From Puniceicoccus vermicola (GTDB lineage: Bacteria; Verrucomicrobiota; Verrucomicrobiia; Opitutales; Puniceicoccaceae): a stretch of DNA of 64,000 nucleotides. The notes under the pieces were generated by a model. It searched no databases. It was not told the origin of the DNA and was given only the letters and a program-made list of their open reading frames with translations. Both the position numbers and the translations under genes were made by a program. Shown one piece after another: positions 1-8,498 of this stretch (position 1 is the stretch's first letter; every line of letters starts with the position of its first letter). The stretch spans positions 186,001 to 250,000 of the forward strand of contig NZ_JACHVA010000053.1 in NCBI RefSeq assembly GCF_014230055.1, in the 5' to 3' direction.

Positions 1-543
1 CTGCCTTATGAGGAATCTGCGCACATCCCCCTGATTCTCGGAGGAGGAGTTCCTGAGCTGCGTCAAGGGGAATGCAAGGAACTGATTGGTTTTGTCGATT
101 TATTCCCGACATTGCTGGGCATGATGGGGCTTTCGTATTCAACGGAAATTGATGGCTCGGACCTTTCGCAGTTGTTGCGGTGCGAATCAGCAAAGGGGCG
201 GGAGGAGATCTACCTATATAATCCGATCCCATGCCATCATGGAGTGGATCGCGGAGATGGTTGTTGGAGGGCCATTCGTAAGGGGAATCATGTCTTTGCT
301 TTGAACCTGGACGATGATTCGGACTGGTTCCTATACGACGTGGTTCAAGATCCTTTCCAACTGAACAACCTTCTAGGAAAATCAGAAGAGGATGATCGGG
401 TAGCCAGCGAATTGCGTAGGGATTTGATGAGGGAGGTGGGTCGGTATGATGCGGCTCTTCCGTGGCCAGAGTTGATCGATCAGTTGGGTCTTCGAGATCG
501 ATGGAATACCAGTCAGCGCTATTTTGATTTACCGGAAATGTAG
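1..543 (+). CDS. Sulfatase, C-terminal part (gene truncated by window edge)
   Basis: The frame is open from base 1, so this is the last 180 residues of a longer arylsulfatase-type protein. The start PYEESAHIPLIL matches the conserved 'P-Y-E-E-S-x-R-I-P' segment of formylglycine-dependent sulfatases. It is followed by the 'VDLFPTLLGMMGL' block and the usual C-terminal part in which substrate-side loops and 'D-x-x-Q-x-x-N-L' (here DPFQLNNLL) occur. The catalytic Cys/Ser-x-Pro-x-Arg motif and metal ligands lie upstream of the window. Such enzymes remove sulfate esters from glycans, usually in the periplasm or outside. The convergent regulator and downstream glycosidase and PL22 genes suggest a sulfated or uronate-rich glycan as target, which is inference. 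Confidence 0.88.
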   Translation: MPYEESAHIPLILGGGVPELRQGECKELIGFVDLFPTLLGMMGLSYSTEIDGSDLSQLLRCESAKGREEIYLYNPIPCHHGVDRGDGCWRAIRKGNHVFALNLDDDSDWFLYDVVQDPFQLNNLLGKSEEDDRVASELRRDLMREVGRYDAALPWPELIDQLGLRDRWNTSQRYFDLPEM

Positions 544-577
544 GATAGGGCCGGTCTATCGGCTGGAGAACTTTGTT

Positions 578-2080
578 TTAGGAGTCTTGGGAGCAGGTTG
601 TGGTTCCCGGTCGAAATTTACCTTCTACCATGAAGGATCTTGGTGATTGGGGGACCCCTCGTTCATTATTTCTCATAAGGCTAAGAAGAAGGTCGATTGA
701 AGCGAAGCCCACTTGCTGGGATTGTTGGTCGATCCCGGTAACTTCCTGCATAGCCGGGGTTAGGTTTACATGAGCAAGACCTACTTCCTCTGGGTATGGG
801 ATTTCCAGTTCTTTGAGCCACCGCTGGATTTCCGGCCCAGTTGTGACAATCGCATCAGGGCGGGAATTTTCAAACCATTGGCCGAATCTCTTCCGATTCC
901 AGTCGCGGCTTAAAAGGAATGGAGCTTCCTCAGGTGCGGTTTTTCCTGAAAGGGCTGAGAGATAGCCGCCCTTCCAGTTGTGCTGCACTCGGTTATCTTG
1001 GTCTTCTTCCATCGCGAAACCGATCCGGTGGTATCCTATCTTCTGGAGTTCACGCATCAGTAATTGCATGGATTGAAACTGGTGGTTGCACGCTCGATAC
1101 AGCGAAGGGTGCTGAAGCGAGTATCCCAGCTCAACTGCGGAGAAGTAATGCCACCGAAAAGCCTCCAGAGACGGGCGAGATTGCGGGAGTGGTGCGACGA
1201 CTACGCCTTCGATCCCACGTTGGCGAATGATTTCACTCAGCCTGTGAGCAGACATTTCCGGTTCGTTGAGCCAAAATTCTTCAAGTTGGTACCCACATTG
1301 GCGTGCACGCTCATAGGCACCCTCCCTGTAAGCTCGATGGGTTGGATTCTTCTGCCAGTCATTGCGATCCTGATAGGCGGTCAGATACGCGATAATGTCA
1401 GGCGTCCGGTTTCGGCGATTCTCCCGAACTTTTTCCATCAATTTCTCCATATTTGGATCAGGAGCATATCCCCATTTATTGGCTAACGTCTTGATGTATC
1501 GCCGGGTTTTCTCGGGTAGGGTAGAGCTATCGCGTAGTGCCAGTGACACGGTAGTTTTGGAGTAGCCGGTTGCTTTGGCTAGATCCAGGAGAGTCGGGAC
1601 CTTGTCAGGTCTTTCTTCGGAGGTTAGGGACCGAGTCTTTTGTTTACTCCACCCGTATTTATGCAGGAGGCGATACAGCGTGGTTTTTGGCACCTTGCGA
1701 CCTAGCTTCTGAGCCAGAGCCTCTGATATCTGGTTTACCAGTTCTGGGGGATTTTCGCGGATTTCATGATTCCAGGCTTTAAAAAAATCCCGTTCTTCCT
1801 TGGGACTCATGATCGCGTTGCGGCGTCCTCCTCGATGATCTTTCGATTGAGCATTTTTGACCGGTCGTTTCTGGAGGCGGATCAGCGTAGATCGGCTAGT
1901 GCCGAGACTCTTCGCGGTTTGTTCCTGGGTGAGTCCGGCCAGCTGAGGCAGGATTATCGACTGCGCCTGCCTTAGTTCATCCAGCGTTTTTGCTTCTCGG
2001 GCCGCCTGGAGGGCCAGGTCAAATTGATCCTGGGAAGGGTCAATCCCAGGGCTTGGGGCGCGGGGTGGGTCTTGTTTCAT
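578..2080 (-). CDS. LacI-family regulator with an IS630-transposase-like DNA-binding N-terminus
   Basis: This 500-residue protein has two parts. Residues about 37-150 look like the bipartite DNA-binding region of IS630-type transposases. A first helix-turn-helix (LTQEQTAKSLGTSRSTLIRL, 50-69) is followed by a basic GGRR linker (84-87), then a winged-helix segment ending KTTLYRLLHKYGWSKQKTR (132-150). Residues about 161-207 are a canonical LacI headpiece (LLDLAKATGYSKTTVSLALR and an NKWGYAPDPN hinge). A periplasmic-binding-protein-like sensor domain fills the rest. No transposase DDE domain is present. LacI regulators normally have about 330-350 residues, so the first 160 are extra. It faces the sulfatase end tail to tail, 34 bp apart, and probably controls the local glycan genes. 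No strong ribosome site precedes the ATG. Confidence 0.85.
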   Translation of the reverse strand: MKQDPPRAPSPGIDPSQDQFDLALQAAREAKTLDELRQAQSIILPQLAGLTQEQTAKSLGTSRSTLIRLQKRPVKNAQSKDHRGGRRNAIMSPKEERDFFKAWNHEIRENPPELVNQISEALAQKLGRKVPKTTLYRLLHKYGWSKQKTRSLTSEERPDKVPTLLDLAKATGYSKTTVSLALRDSSTLPEKTRRYIKTLANKWGYAPDPNMEKLMEKVRENRRNRTPDIIAYLTAYQDRNDWQKNPTHRAYREGAYERARQCGYQLEEFWLNEPEMSAHRLSEIIRQRGIEGVVVAPLPQSRPSLEAFRWHYFSAVELGYSLQHPSLYRACNHQFQSMQLLMRELQKIGYHRIGFAMEEDQDNRVQHNWKGGYLSALSGKTAPEEAPFLLSRDWNRKRFGQWFENSRPDAIVTTGPEIQRWLKELEIPYPEEVGLAHVNLTPAMQEVTGIDQQSQQVGFASIDLLLSLMRNNERGVPQSPRSFMVEGKFRPGTTTCSQDS

Positions 2081-2185
2081 TTTGAATGGAAATAAAAAAC
2101 CATAAAGCCACGAGGCAATTGAAAACTTGTGCCGGTTTTAATGTTGTCGTGGGTATCTTCCCCAAAGAATCACACTTTTTACCCG

Positions 2186-2875
2186 ATGTTCAGAACCCCT
2201 TTAGAAGCTTCCCAGCGTCAGATCCCCAAAGCACTCTGCGGATTCACCTTGGTCGAGCTGATCACCGCAATCGCCGTATTGGGGATCTTAACAGCAATTC
2301 TGATTCCCTCTCTCAGTAGCGTCCGCCGGAGAGCGGAAACCGCCGAGTGTGCTTCGAATATGAGGCAACTCTATTCCGCGATCGTTCAGCAGGCACAGGA
2401 CAACGGGGGGCGATTCGTAATGGCCAATAATAATACTACGGGCGTTCGCTGGTTCCAAGGAGAACTAAATAGAGCCGGCAAGGGTAAGTCTGAACTGTCT
2501 CCCTTTGCGGGGGGAGGAGATACTTTGCAGCGGCTATCCGTATGTCCTTTGAACCTTACCGATGAACCGGTGGCCTATCCGCGCAACGACTACGGCTATC
2601 CCTATGTTGTGAACTATCATGTTCTAGCTCACTCGGGAGCAGACCGCCGAACATCACTTTACGAAATGGAAGATCCATCAAGGGTTGTAATGATGACAGA
2701 CTCTAATAAAGGACCCGATTGGGGAAATTCAGGATTTGGAGAATCCACCAACCCCTCTTGGTCACGGATTGCCGAGCCTCACGGAGGAAAGACCAATGTC
2801 CTTTGGTGTGACGGCCACGTGACCCTCCAGCCGAAATCAGAAATTGAAGAGAATACACAATTACTCAGCGACTGA
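2186..2875 (+). CDS. Type II secretion/type IV pilin-like pseudopilin with H-X9-DG motif
   Basis: The N-terminus has a prepilin peptidase site, CG|FTLVELITAIAVLGILTAIL, with Glu at +5 of the mature chain and a following hydrophobic helix. From the ATG at 2186 the leader is 19 residues; an in-frame GTG at 2129 and ATG at 2141 would only lengthen the leader. The C-terminus carries H-G-G-K-T-N-V-L-W-C-D-G, i.e. the H-X9-DG signature of large pseudopilin-like families in Planctomycetes and Verrucomicrobiota. It is 229 residues, longer than a GspG major pseudopilin. Such proteins are inserted in the inner membrane and processed by PilD-type peptidase; their exact role is unknown. The neighbouring LamG protein and glycosidase suggest a surface or secretion role in glycan use. 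Confidence 0.8.
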   Translation: MFRTPLEASQRQIPKALCGFTLVELITAIAVLGILTAILIPSLSSVRRRAETAECASNMRQLYSAIVQQAQDNGGRFVMANNNTTGVRWFQGELNRAGKGKSELSPFAGGGDTLQRLSVCPLNLTDEPVAYPRNDYGYPYVVNYHVLAHSGADRRTSLYEMEDPSRVVMMTDSNKGPDWGNSGFGESTNPSWSRIAEPHGGKTNVLWCDGHVTLQPKSEIEENTQLLSD

Positions 2876-2948
2876 GTTCCGATTTTTCCAATGCGGAAAA
2901 GGACCGTTACCGGTTCCATCTATTTATTCACCCAAACACACATCTCCT

Positions 2949-3848
2949 ATGAAAAGAATAACTCGTCGATCCCCTCGTCTCCTGTCATGCGCAGCTTTGC
3001 TTGTCGCTTCAAGCGCATGGTTGCCTGCTCAAACCTTGCTCCTGAATTACGACTTTGAGGGTAGCGGTACTACGGTTACCAATGCTGGAGATACCTCCGG
3101 TGCCAATCTTACGTTTTTCGATTCGGGGGGAGCGGCCAGTGATTTGTTTTCTTCTGATGGAGAAGGGGTCGGCGGAGTGGGTCAGGCCTTTGATAATAGC
3201 GCGTCGACCGGAATGGGGAGTCAAGGCACCGGGGGACGTGCCCAATCCGATACTTCCGTCGGAGGCAGCGTTGGAAGCCTATCCTCATTCACGATTACCG
3301 GATGGTTTAAAACGGACGGCGTGCCTTTCGAATACGGGGCGACACTGTTTGCAATGAGCGATGGATCGACCAACGGGATTTCTTTGTCGACAGGAAACAA
3401 CGAAAATGACGGACGCATTCGAATGAGGGTTAATGGCACAGCGACCGATAGCTCCGCTGTTAACCGCTACAACACTGTATCGGATTGGCAGTTCTTCGCG
3501 GTGACTTACGATGGGACTTCGAGCTCGAACAATGTGAATTTTTACGTCGGTACCGAAGAGGACGCCCTTTCTTTGGTATCCGTCGGCTCTCTAAACGCAG
3601 GAGTGGTGGAGTCAGCGACGGGGCGGCCTGTCGTGTTGGGGAATAATCAAGACAGTAACACCCGTCCATTTGATGGATTTTTGGATGACTTTCGGCTGTA
3701 TGGCGAATCAACCGGAGCAGATGGGGTTTTGGACTTTTCCGAAATCGAACAGATTCGGGCGAGCAGTATTCCAGAATTATCCAGCTCCAGTATGGTCATC
3801 ACCATTTTTGCCTTCGCGATGGTTCACTTTGTAAGACGCCGTCGCTAG
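2949..3848 (+). CDS. Secreted LamG/concanavalin-like protein with PEP-CTERM-like tail
   Basis: The 299-residue product starts at the ATG at 2949, giving a clear signal peptide (basic MKRITRRSPR, hydrophobic core, cut near LPAQ). An upstream in-frame ATG at 2844 lies inside the pseudopilin gene and is unlikely. The middle (about residues 85-260) has the LamG/laminin-G-like pattern: 'FTITGWFKTDG', 'WQFFAVTYDGT', 'PVVLGNNQDS', 'FDGFLDDFRLYG'. The C-terminus reads IPE, then a hydrophobic helix and RRRR, a degenerate PEP-CTERM sorting signal that an exosortase might recognise. LamG domains bind carbohydrates, so a role in substrate capture near the glycosidase is plausible. No exosortase is in the window. 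Confidence 0.78.
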   Translation: MKRITRRSPRLLSCAALLVASSAWLPAQTLLLNYDFEGSGTTVTNAGDTSGANLTFFDSGGAASDLFSSDGEGVGGVGQAFDNSASTGMGSQGTGGRAQSDTSVGGSVGSLSSFTITGWFKTDGVPFEYGATLFAMSDGSTNGISLSTGNNENDGRIRMRVNGTATDSSAVNRYNTVSDWQFFAVTYDGTSSSNNVNFYVGTEEDALSLVSVGSLNAGVVESATGRPVVLGNNQDSNTRPFDGFLDDFRLYGESTGADGVLDFSEIEQIRASSIPELSSSSMVITIFAFAMVHFVRRRR

Positions 3849-3879
3849 GATTTGTTCCTTACCTGCATTCTCATTTGTG

Positions 3880-6800
3880 ATGTTTCATAAGATCAATCGT
3901 TTCTGCCTGATCGCAGTTCTCTGTTCATGGGGGGCGGCCTTGCTCCCTGCAGGGGTAAAGGCTCCCGAGTTCGACATACCAAGCTTCACGCTTGCTCAAA
4001 ATGGAGTGATCGCGCTGGACGGGATCTCCATAGGGGTGGGGCACTACGATCTCGATTGGAATCACGTGTGGCAGAATAATTTGGAGGCGGATCCTGATTC
4101 ATTGGTTTGGGAGGAGAGCCAAAAGGCGTTTGTGATTAAAGGGTCACTCGTTACGAAAGGAGGTGGAGAACCATTGTTGGTGGAGGAGAAGGTTTGGCCG
4201 GTTGGGAGTCGCGACTTCGATGCCAGCTATACTGTGAGCCACTCGGATGGTCTTCCCACAAACGACCTGAGCTTGCGAGTCTACCTGCCACTGCCCGTGG
4301 CCGCGGGGCGATTGGTTCGGATTGATGGAAAGGGTTACGAATTGCCCGCTGAATATGACGAATCAGCGCTTTTTTATATCAAAGAAGGAATGCATGTTGT
4401 CGAATTGCCGACGCAGAAGGGCACACTTGTTATCGAAGGCAAATTCGGTGTCATCGGGACCGATCAAAAGCCCTCAAAGTTTCGTCGGTATTCAGTCCGC
4501 TTGAATTTTTTCAACGAGGAGGATGCTCTAAAGTCAGCCTCGATTTCAGTCAAAGTGCGCTACGTGCCATTTCGCAGTGAGCCAGTGGATATGCGCGCGG
4601 CTGTGAATCGAGCGCTGGTGGATGAGGTAGCCTCGGATGGAAAAGGGGGATGGACGGATCAGGGGCCAGAGAATGATTTGTCTCCTCTGGAGCCAGGCGA
4701 AGTGACTGCTTCAAATGTAGTTTTTGAGGTCATTGACGCTGAGCAGAATCAGGATCGTGCAGCCCTCGTTTTTGCGAACGAGCAGCAGCCCGACTTGCCT
4801 TCCTCGGCTTTAGTTTCAGTCCCAGGGAATCCGATTTGGCGTAATCTCTATCTGCTCCATGCCGCAGCTTGGACTGCTCCGAGTGGAACCTTGAATGGTG
4901 AGATAGTCATCCGCTATTTGGATGGTAGCGAAACGCGCCACAAAATTAAGAGCGGCGACGATGTAGGGAACTGGTGGGCACCCGTTTCCTATGCGAACTC
5001 AGTTGTTGCGTGGGTCGGGGAAAATGAAAGCAAGCGAGTCGGCCTCTTTGTCTCCCGATTTCCCTTGGACGAGAAGCCGATTGATACGATCTCTCTGGTC
5101 AGTACAGGGGCTTCCATGTGGATGATCGTGGGTATGTCCGGTTCGCCGGATGATATTCCAATTGGAGAGATCAAAATTCCGTTGGAATTGAAAGCCGGCA
5201 ACGATTGGGGTGCTTACGAGCATGAGTTGGAAATCGAGAAGGGTAGTGTGTTTGATTTTTCAGATTCGCTCGATGCGCCCGCCGGTAAATTTGGCTATGT
5301 CGTTCCTACGGAAGAAGGTCATTTGGCTTTTGAGGATCGACCAAACGAGCGAGTCCGTTTTTGGGGGATAAATCTATGCTTCACCGCAAATTTCCTGACT
5401 CATGAAGAATCGGATAAGCTGGCGAACCGGATCGCTCGGTCGGGTTATAATGTGGTTCGGCTTCATCATTTTGATGCGCATTTGTCTGCCAAGCAGGAAG
5501 ACAGCTCCATACTGGATCCGGTGCGTCTTGATGAGATTGACTACTTGGTAGCGGCTTTGAAGAAGCGGGGAATCTATGTGAACATCGACCTCTACTCGAC
5601 GCGAAGATTTAGCGAGGAGGAGCTGGTCTCGTTTGGGATAGATCCAAGTATTTCGCAAAGCCGGACCCGGGAGCCCTATAAAGCTCTGGTCGCTATTTCG
5701 GAAGAGGCTTTTCAATCCTGGGCAAGTTATGCGGACAATCTATTGTTGCATCGCAATCCCTACACTGGACTCACTTGGGCAGAGGAGCCCGCAATCATAA
5801 GTATGTGTCCTATCAATGAAGTGGTAATTGAACGCATCTTACCCTATAATAATGCAGTGCGCGAACAATTTGAAATGCGCTTCGAGGACTGGCTCCAAAC
5901 GCCAGAAGGCATAGCTACAGTAGATCCGGATGCGGGTGAAGGAGAACGAGACGCTGCATTTCGGCAGTGGATTTACGAGACGGAAGGGAAGATGAATGTC
6001 CGGCTGGAGAATTATCTGCGATCGATAGGAGTGAAAAGCATGCTGACGGGGACCAATCATATGAATGTCCAAGGGTTGACCTTCTTGCGGGAAGACTACG
6101 ACATCGTCGACAATCACCATTATTGGGACCATCCTCAGTTTCCCAAGACCCGTTGGCGTCTGCCTTATGCCTTTCATCAGAAAAGCGTTTTGTCGGAGGA
6201 GGTTCGAACCCCTCGTTATCTCATGGCGACTCGTGTGCCCGGCATCCCTTTTAGTGTTTCTGAGGTTAACTTTGTGCGTCCGAATCAATTTCGGGCTGAA
6301 GGCGGTGTCTTAATGCCCGCGTATGCGAGTTTGCAGGATTGGGATGCGATTTATAACTTTGAATACGCGATGAATCAGAGGCATGCAATCGACGGAGGTG
6401 TAGATAGTGTGTTTTCGTTGTCCAATGATCCGATTGGGCTTTTGGCAGATCGAATTTCAGCGGTGCTTTTCCGCCGAGAATATATTGCCTCGGCGCCGGG
6501 CTTGATTACCTATGCGGTTCAGCCTGAGGAGGCTTTTTCTGAAACGAGAAAAGAGTTCTCAAATGATTTCACGCGCTTGGGCCTTGTTACCCGCATCGGT
6601 TCACTTCCTGGCTCTCCGCAAGAGGTCTTGGAGCAAACAGAGTCGCTAGCGGTTGTAACCGGAATGGGTGACGAAAAGCCTCCCGTGTATCTTTCAAATC
6701 CGAATCTCGACCAAGAGTTGCAGCAGGGCGGGGTTTTACCCGAGGGTAGTATTTCGCCGAGGGGAGAATTTAAGAGTGAGACCGATCAGATCAGGCTGGA

Positions 6801-7263
6801 TACGAAGAAGCTTACTGCGAGTGTCATAGCGCCGAAGTGCGAGCTTTTCGTTTTACCCGCAAGAACCAGAAGCGAAGGGGAGATTGTTTCAGTAGTCAAT
6901 GGCGATGCCTTTGCTACCATTTCTCTAATAGCGGTGGACGATGAGGAGTTGGCCGAGAGTCGACGTCTCTTGCTAATGCACCTGACAGATGGTTTGCCCA
7001 CAGGGATGAGATTCGAGGATGAAGACCGAACGGTTCTAACGGATTGGGGTCGCCTCCCTTACTTGATTCATCAAGGTGCCACTGAAGTTTTGTTGAGGCT
7101 CCCTGCTAACGTAGACTACTCCGTCTGGGCCGTCGATGCAACGGGTCGCCGGACTCACGAGATTCCCATGAACCGAACTTCTGAAGGCTGGCGTATCACG
7201 CTGAAAACAGTAACTTCTGAGGGAGTTCAATTGGCTTATGAGATTGTCCGCAATGAAGGCTGA
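3880..7263 (+). CDS. Large secreted clan GH-A-like glycoside hydrolase
   Basis: The 1127-residue protein starts at ATG 3880 (a GTG lies one codon upstream) with a signal peptide ending near LLPAG. About 470 residues of beta-rich sequence precede a TIM-barrel region beginning 'RVRFWGINLCF' and continuing 'SGYNVVRLHHFDAH'. The barrel shows the two glutamates expected in clan GH-A: CPINE (acid/base, Glu647) and SVSEVNF (nucleophile, Glu795). An 'NHHYWDHPQF' strand lies between them. The last about 260 residues are again beta-rich. I cannot assign a CAZy family; GH5-like is the nearest guess. It is followed directly by the oligogalacturonate lyase gene, so the two are probably co-transcribed. The substrate is unknown. 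Confidence 0.75.
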   Translation: MFHKINRFCLIAVLCSWGAALLPAGVKAPEFDIPSFTLAQNGVIALDGISIGVGHYDLDWNHVWQNNLEADPDSLVWEESQKAFVIKGSLVTKGGGEPLLVEEKVWPVGSRDFDASYTVSHSDGLPTNDLSLRVYLPLPVAAGRLVRIDGKGYELPAEYDESALFYIKEGMHVVELPTQKGTLVIEGKFGVIGTDQKPSKFRRYSVRLNFFNEEDALKSASISVKVRYVPFRSEPVDMRAAVNRALVDEVASDGKGGWTDQGPENDLSPLEPGEVTASNVVFEVIDAEQNQDRAALVFANEQQPDLPSSALVSVPGNPIWRNLYLLHAAAWTAPSGTLNGEIVIRYLDGSETRHKIKSGDDVGNWWAPVSYANSVVAWVGENESKRVGLFVSRFPLDEKPIDTISLVSTGASMWMIVGMSGSPDDIPIGEIKIPLELKAGNDWGAYEHELEIEKGSVFDFSDSLDAPAGKFGYVVPTEEGHLAFEDRPNERVRFWGINLCFTANFLTHEESDKLANRIARSGYNVVRLHHFDAHLSAKQEDSSILDPVRLDEIDYLVAALKKRGIYVNIDLYSTRRFSEEELVSFGIDPSISQSRTREPYKALVAISEEAFQSWASYADNLLLHRNPYTGLTWAEEPAIISMCPINEVVIERILPYNNAVREQFEMRFEDWLQTPEGIATVDPDAGEGERDAAFRQWIYETEGKMNVRLENYLRSIGVKSMLTGTNHMNVQGLTFLREDYDIVDNHHYWDHPQFPKTRWRLPYAFHQKSVLSEEVRTPRYLMATRVPGIPFSVSEVNFVRPNQFRAEGGVLMPAYASLQDWDAIYNFEYAMNQRHAIDGGVDSVFSLSNDPIGLLADRISAVLFRREYIASAPGLITYAVQPEEAFSETRKEFSNDFTRLGLVTRIGSLPGSPQEVLEQTESLAVVTGMGDEKPPVYLSNPNLDQELQQGGVLPEGSISPRGEFKSETDQIRLDTKKLTASVIAPKCELFVLPARTRSEGEIVSVVNGDAFATISLIAVDDEELAESRRLLLMHLTDGLPTGMRFEDEDRTVLTDWGRLPYLIHQGATEVLLRLPANVDYSVWAVDATGRRTHEIPMNRTSEGWRITLKTVTSEGVQLAYEIVRNEG

Positions 7264-7264
7264 G

Positions 7265-8455
7265 ATGAAGAAGGATTTTCTGGAATCTCGACTTTTCACC
7301 CCATGGAGTGACCCTGTCTCAGGGGTAACAAGCTATGTCCTGACGCAACGGGTCGCTCCGGTGCAGCAGTCCTTTTACTATGTAAACCAAAGTTTGAATT
7401 CGGATTGCACCCAGTATTGGTTTTACTGCGCTTTCCCACCCTCAGGGAATGCCAATTCGGGTCGCTGTTTGGGGATGGCCGATCTAGAAGGTGGAAATCT
7501 TTCCTATTTTCCCGATACCCAGTTTACGATGGCTTCTCCGCTTCTGGATAGTGAGACGGGAGATGTTTATTGGGCGAACGAGTCCGGCGTGTGGAAACGT
7601 TCCTTCGAAGAGGACCCGACCCTTGTGGGTCGTTTTCCTGATAGTGTTACGCGCAAGAGGAAGGTTTCTCGTTACGCGACTCATCTTTCTCTCTCTGCCA
7701 ACCGACAGGCTTTAGGCATCGATGGCACGATCGGTGAAGACAATGTCGTCGGCTCTCTTCTGTTGGAGAATGGAGACATTGAGATTTGGCAGACCTTGGA
7801 GCCCAATTGGAATCATGGGTGCTTTCATCCGAAAGATCCCGACCTCATGTTGCTGGCCCAGGATTATCGGCAGGATGCAAAGACCGGATCTTTGAAGCGT
7901 TATGAGAACCGTTTGTGGACTATTCGTCGTGGTGGGGTTCCTCAAGCAGTTTACCCGGACGCGGTGGATGAAGAGTACAGCACGACCGCCTCATACTCCC
8001 ACTTGGATGAAGTTCCGGTAGAGGTGACGGATCGAAGATCAATGCATGGGCACGAATGGTGGAGTGCCGAAGGTCGTCGGATTTGGTACGTCCATTACAA
8101 GCAAGGAGTGGAGTGCGTTGATTTGGATGGGAGGCAATGCCGCTTGGTTTGGCCTCACCAGACTGTCAGTCACGCTCACTCGGATACTCAAGATCGATGG
8201 TTGGTAATGGACAGCTTGCCGCCGGATAGTCCTTTGGATCACAAGGTAACTTTTGCCAATCTGCAGAATGGTCGATCCATCGATATTGTTTCTCTGATGG
8301 ATCAAGTTCCTCCGGAACTAAAAAAATATCATGTACATCCTCATCCTCAGTTTTGCGGAAATGATCAGTATATCTGCTATACCACGCTGGTGATGGGGAA
8401 AGTCGACGTGGCGTTTGTACGAGTCGCAGATTTGTTAGAGAAGACCTCTGACTAG
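7265..8455 (+). CDS. Oligogalacturonate lyase-like protein (PL22, seven-bladed propeller)
   Basis: The 396-residue protein lacks a signal peptide and matches the layout I recall for PL22 oligogalacturonate lyases along its length. An N-terminal 'W-x-D-x-x-(S/T)-G-V' segment leads into propeller repeats. HEW at residues 263-265 corresponds to the catalytic-His motif THEFW. S-H at 302-303 and H-P-H-P at 358-361 correspond to metal-site motifs. The Gln found three residues before the H-P-H-P in known enzymes appears to be Tyr355 here. PL22 enzymes split unsaturated digalacturonate in the cytoplasm by beta-elimination. I chose ATG 7265 because GAAGG sits five bases upstream; ATGs at 7238 and 7253 overlap the preceding gene. 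It follows the glycosidase without a gap. Confidence 0.78.
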   Translation: MKKDFLESRLFTPWSDPVSGVTSYVLTQRVAPVQQSFYYVNQSLNSDCTQYWFYCAFPPSGNANSGRCLGMADLEGGNLSYFPDTQFTMASPLLDSETGDVYWANESGVWKRSFEEDPTLVGRFPDSVTRKRKVSRYATHLSLSANRQALGIDGTIGEDNVVGSLLLENGDIEIWQTLEPNWNHGCFHPKDPDLMLLAQDYRQDAKTGSLKRYENRLWTIRRGGVPQAVYPDAVDEEYSTTASYSHLDEVPVEVTDRRSMHGHEWWSAEGRRIWYVHYKQGVECVDLDGRQCRLVWPHQTVSHAHSDTQDRWLVMDSLPPDSPLDHKVTFANLQNGRSIDIVSLMDQVPPELKKYHVHPHPQFCGNDQYICYTTLVMGKVDVAFVRVADLLEKTSD

Positions 8456-8498
8456 GATTCGGCATTTGCCCTTTTTCAGAGGTGTCGCAGAATGAGTC

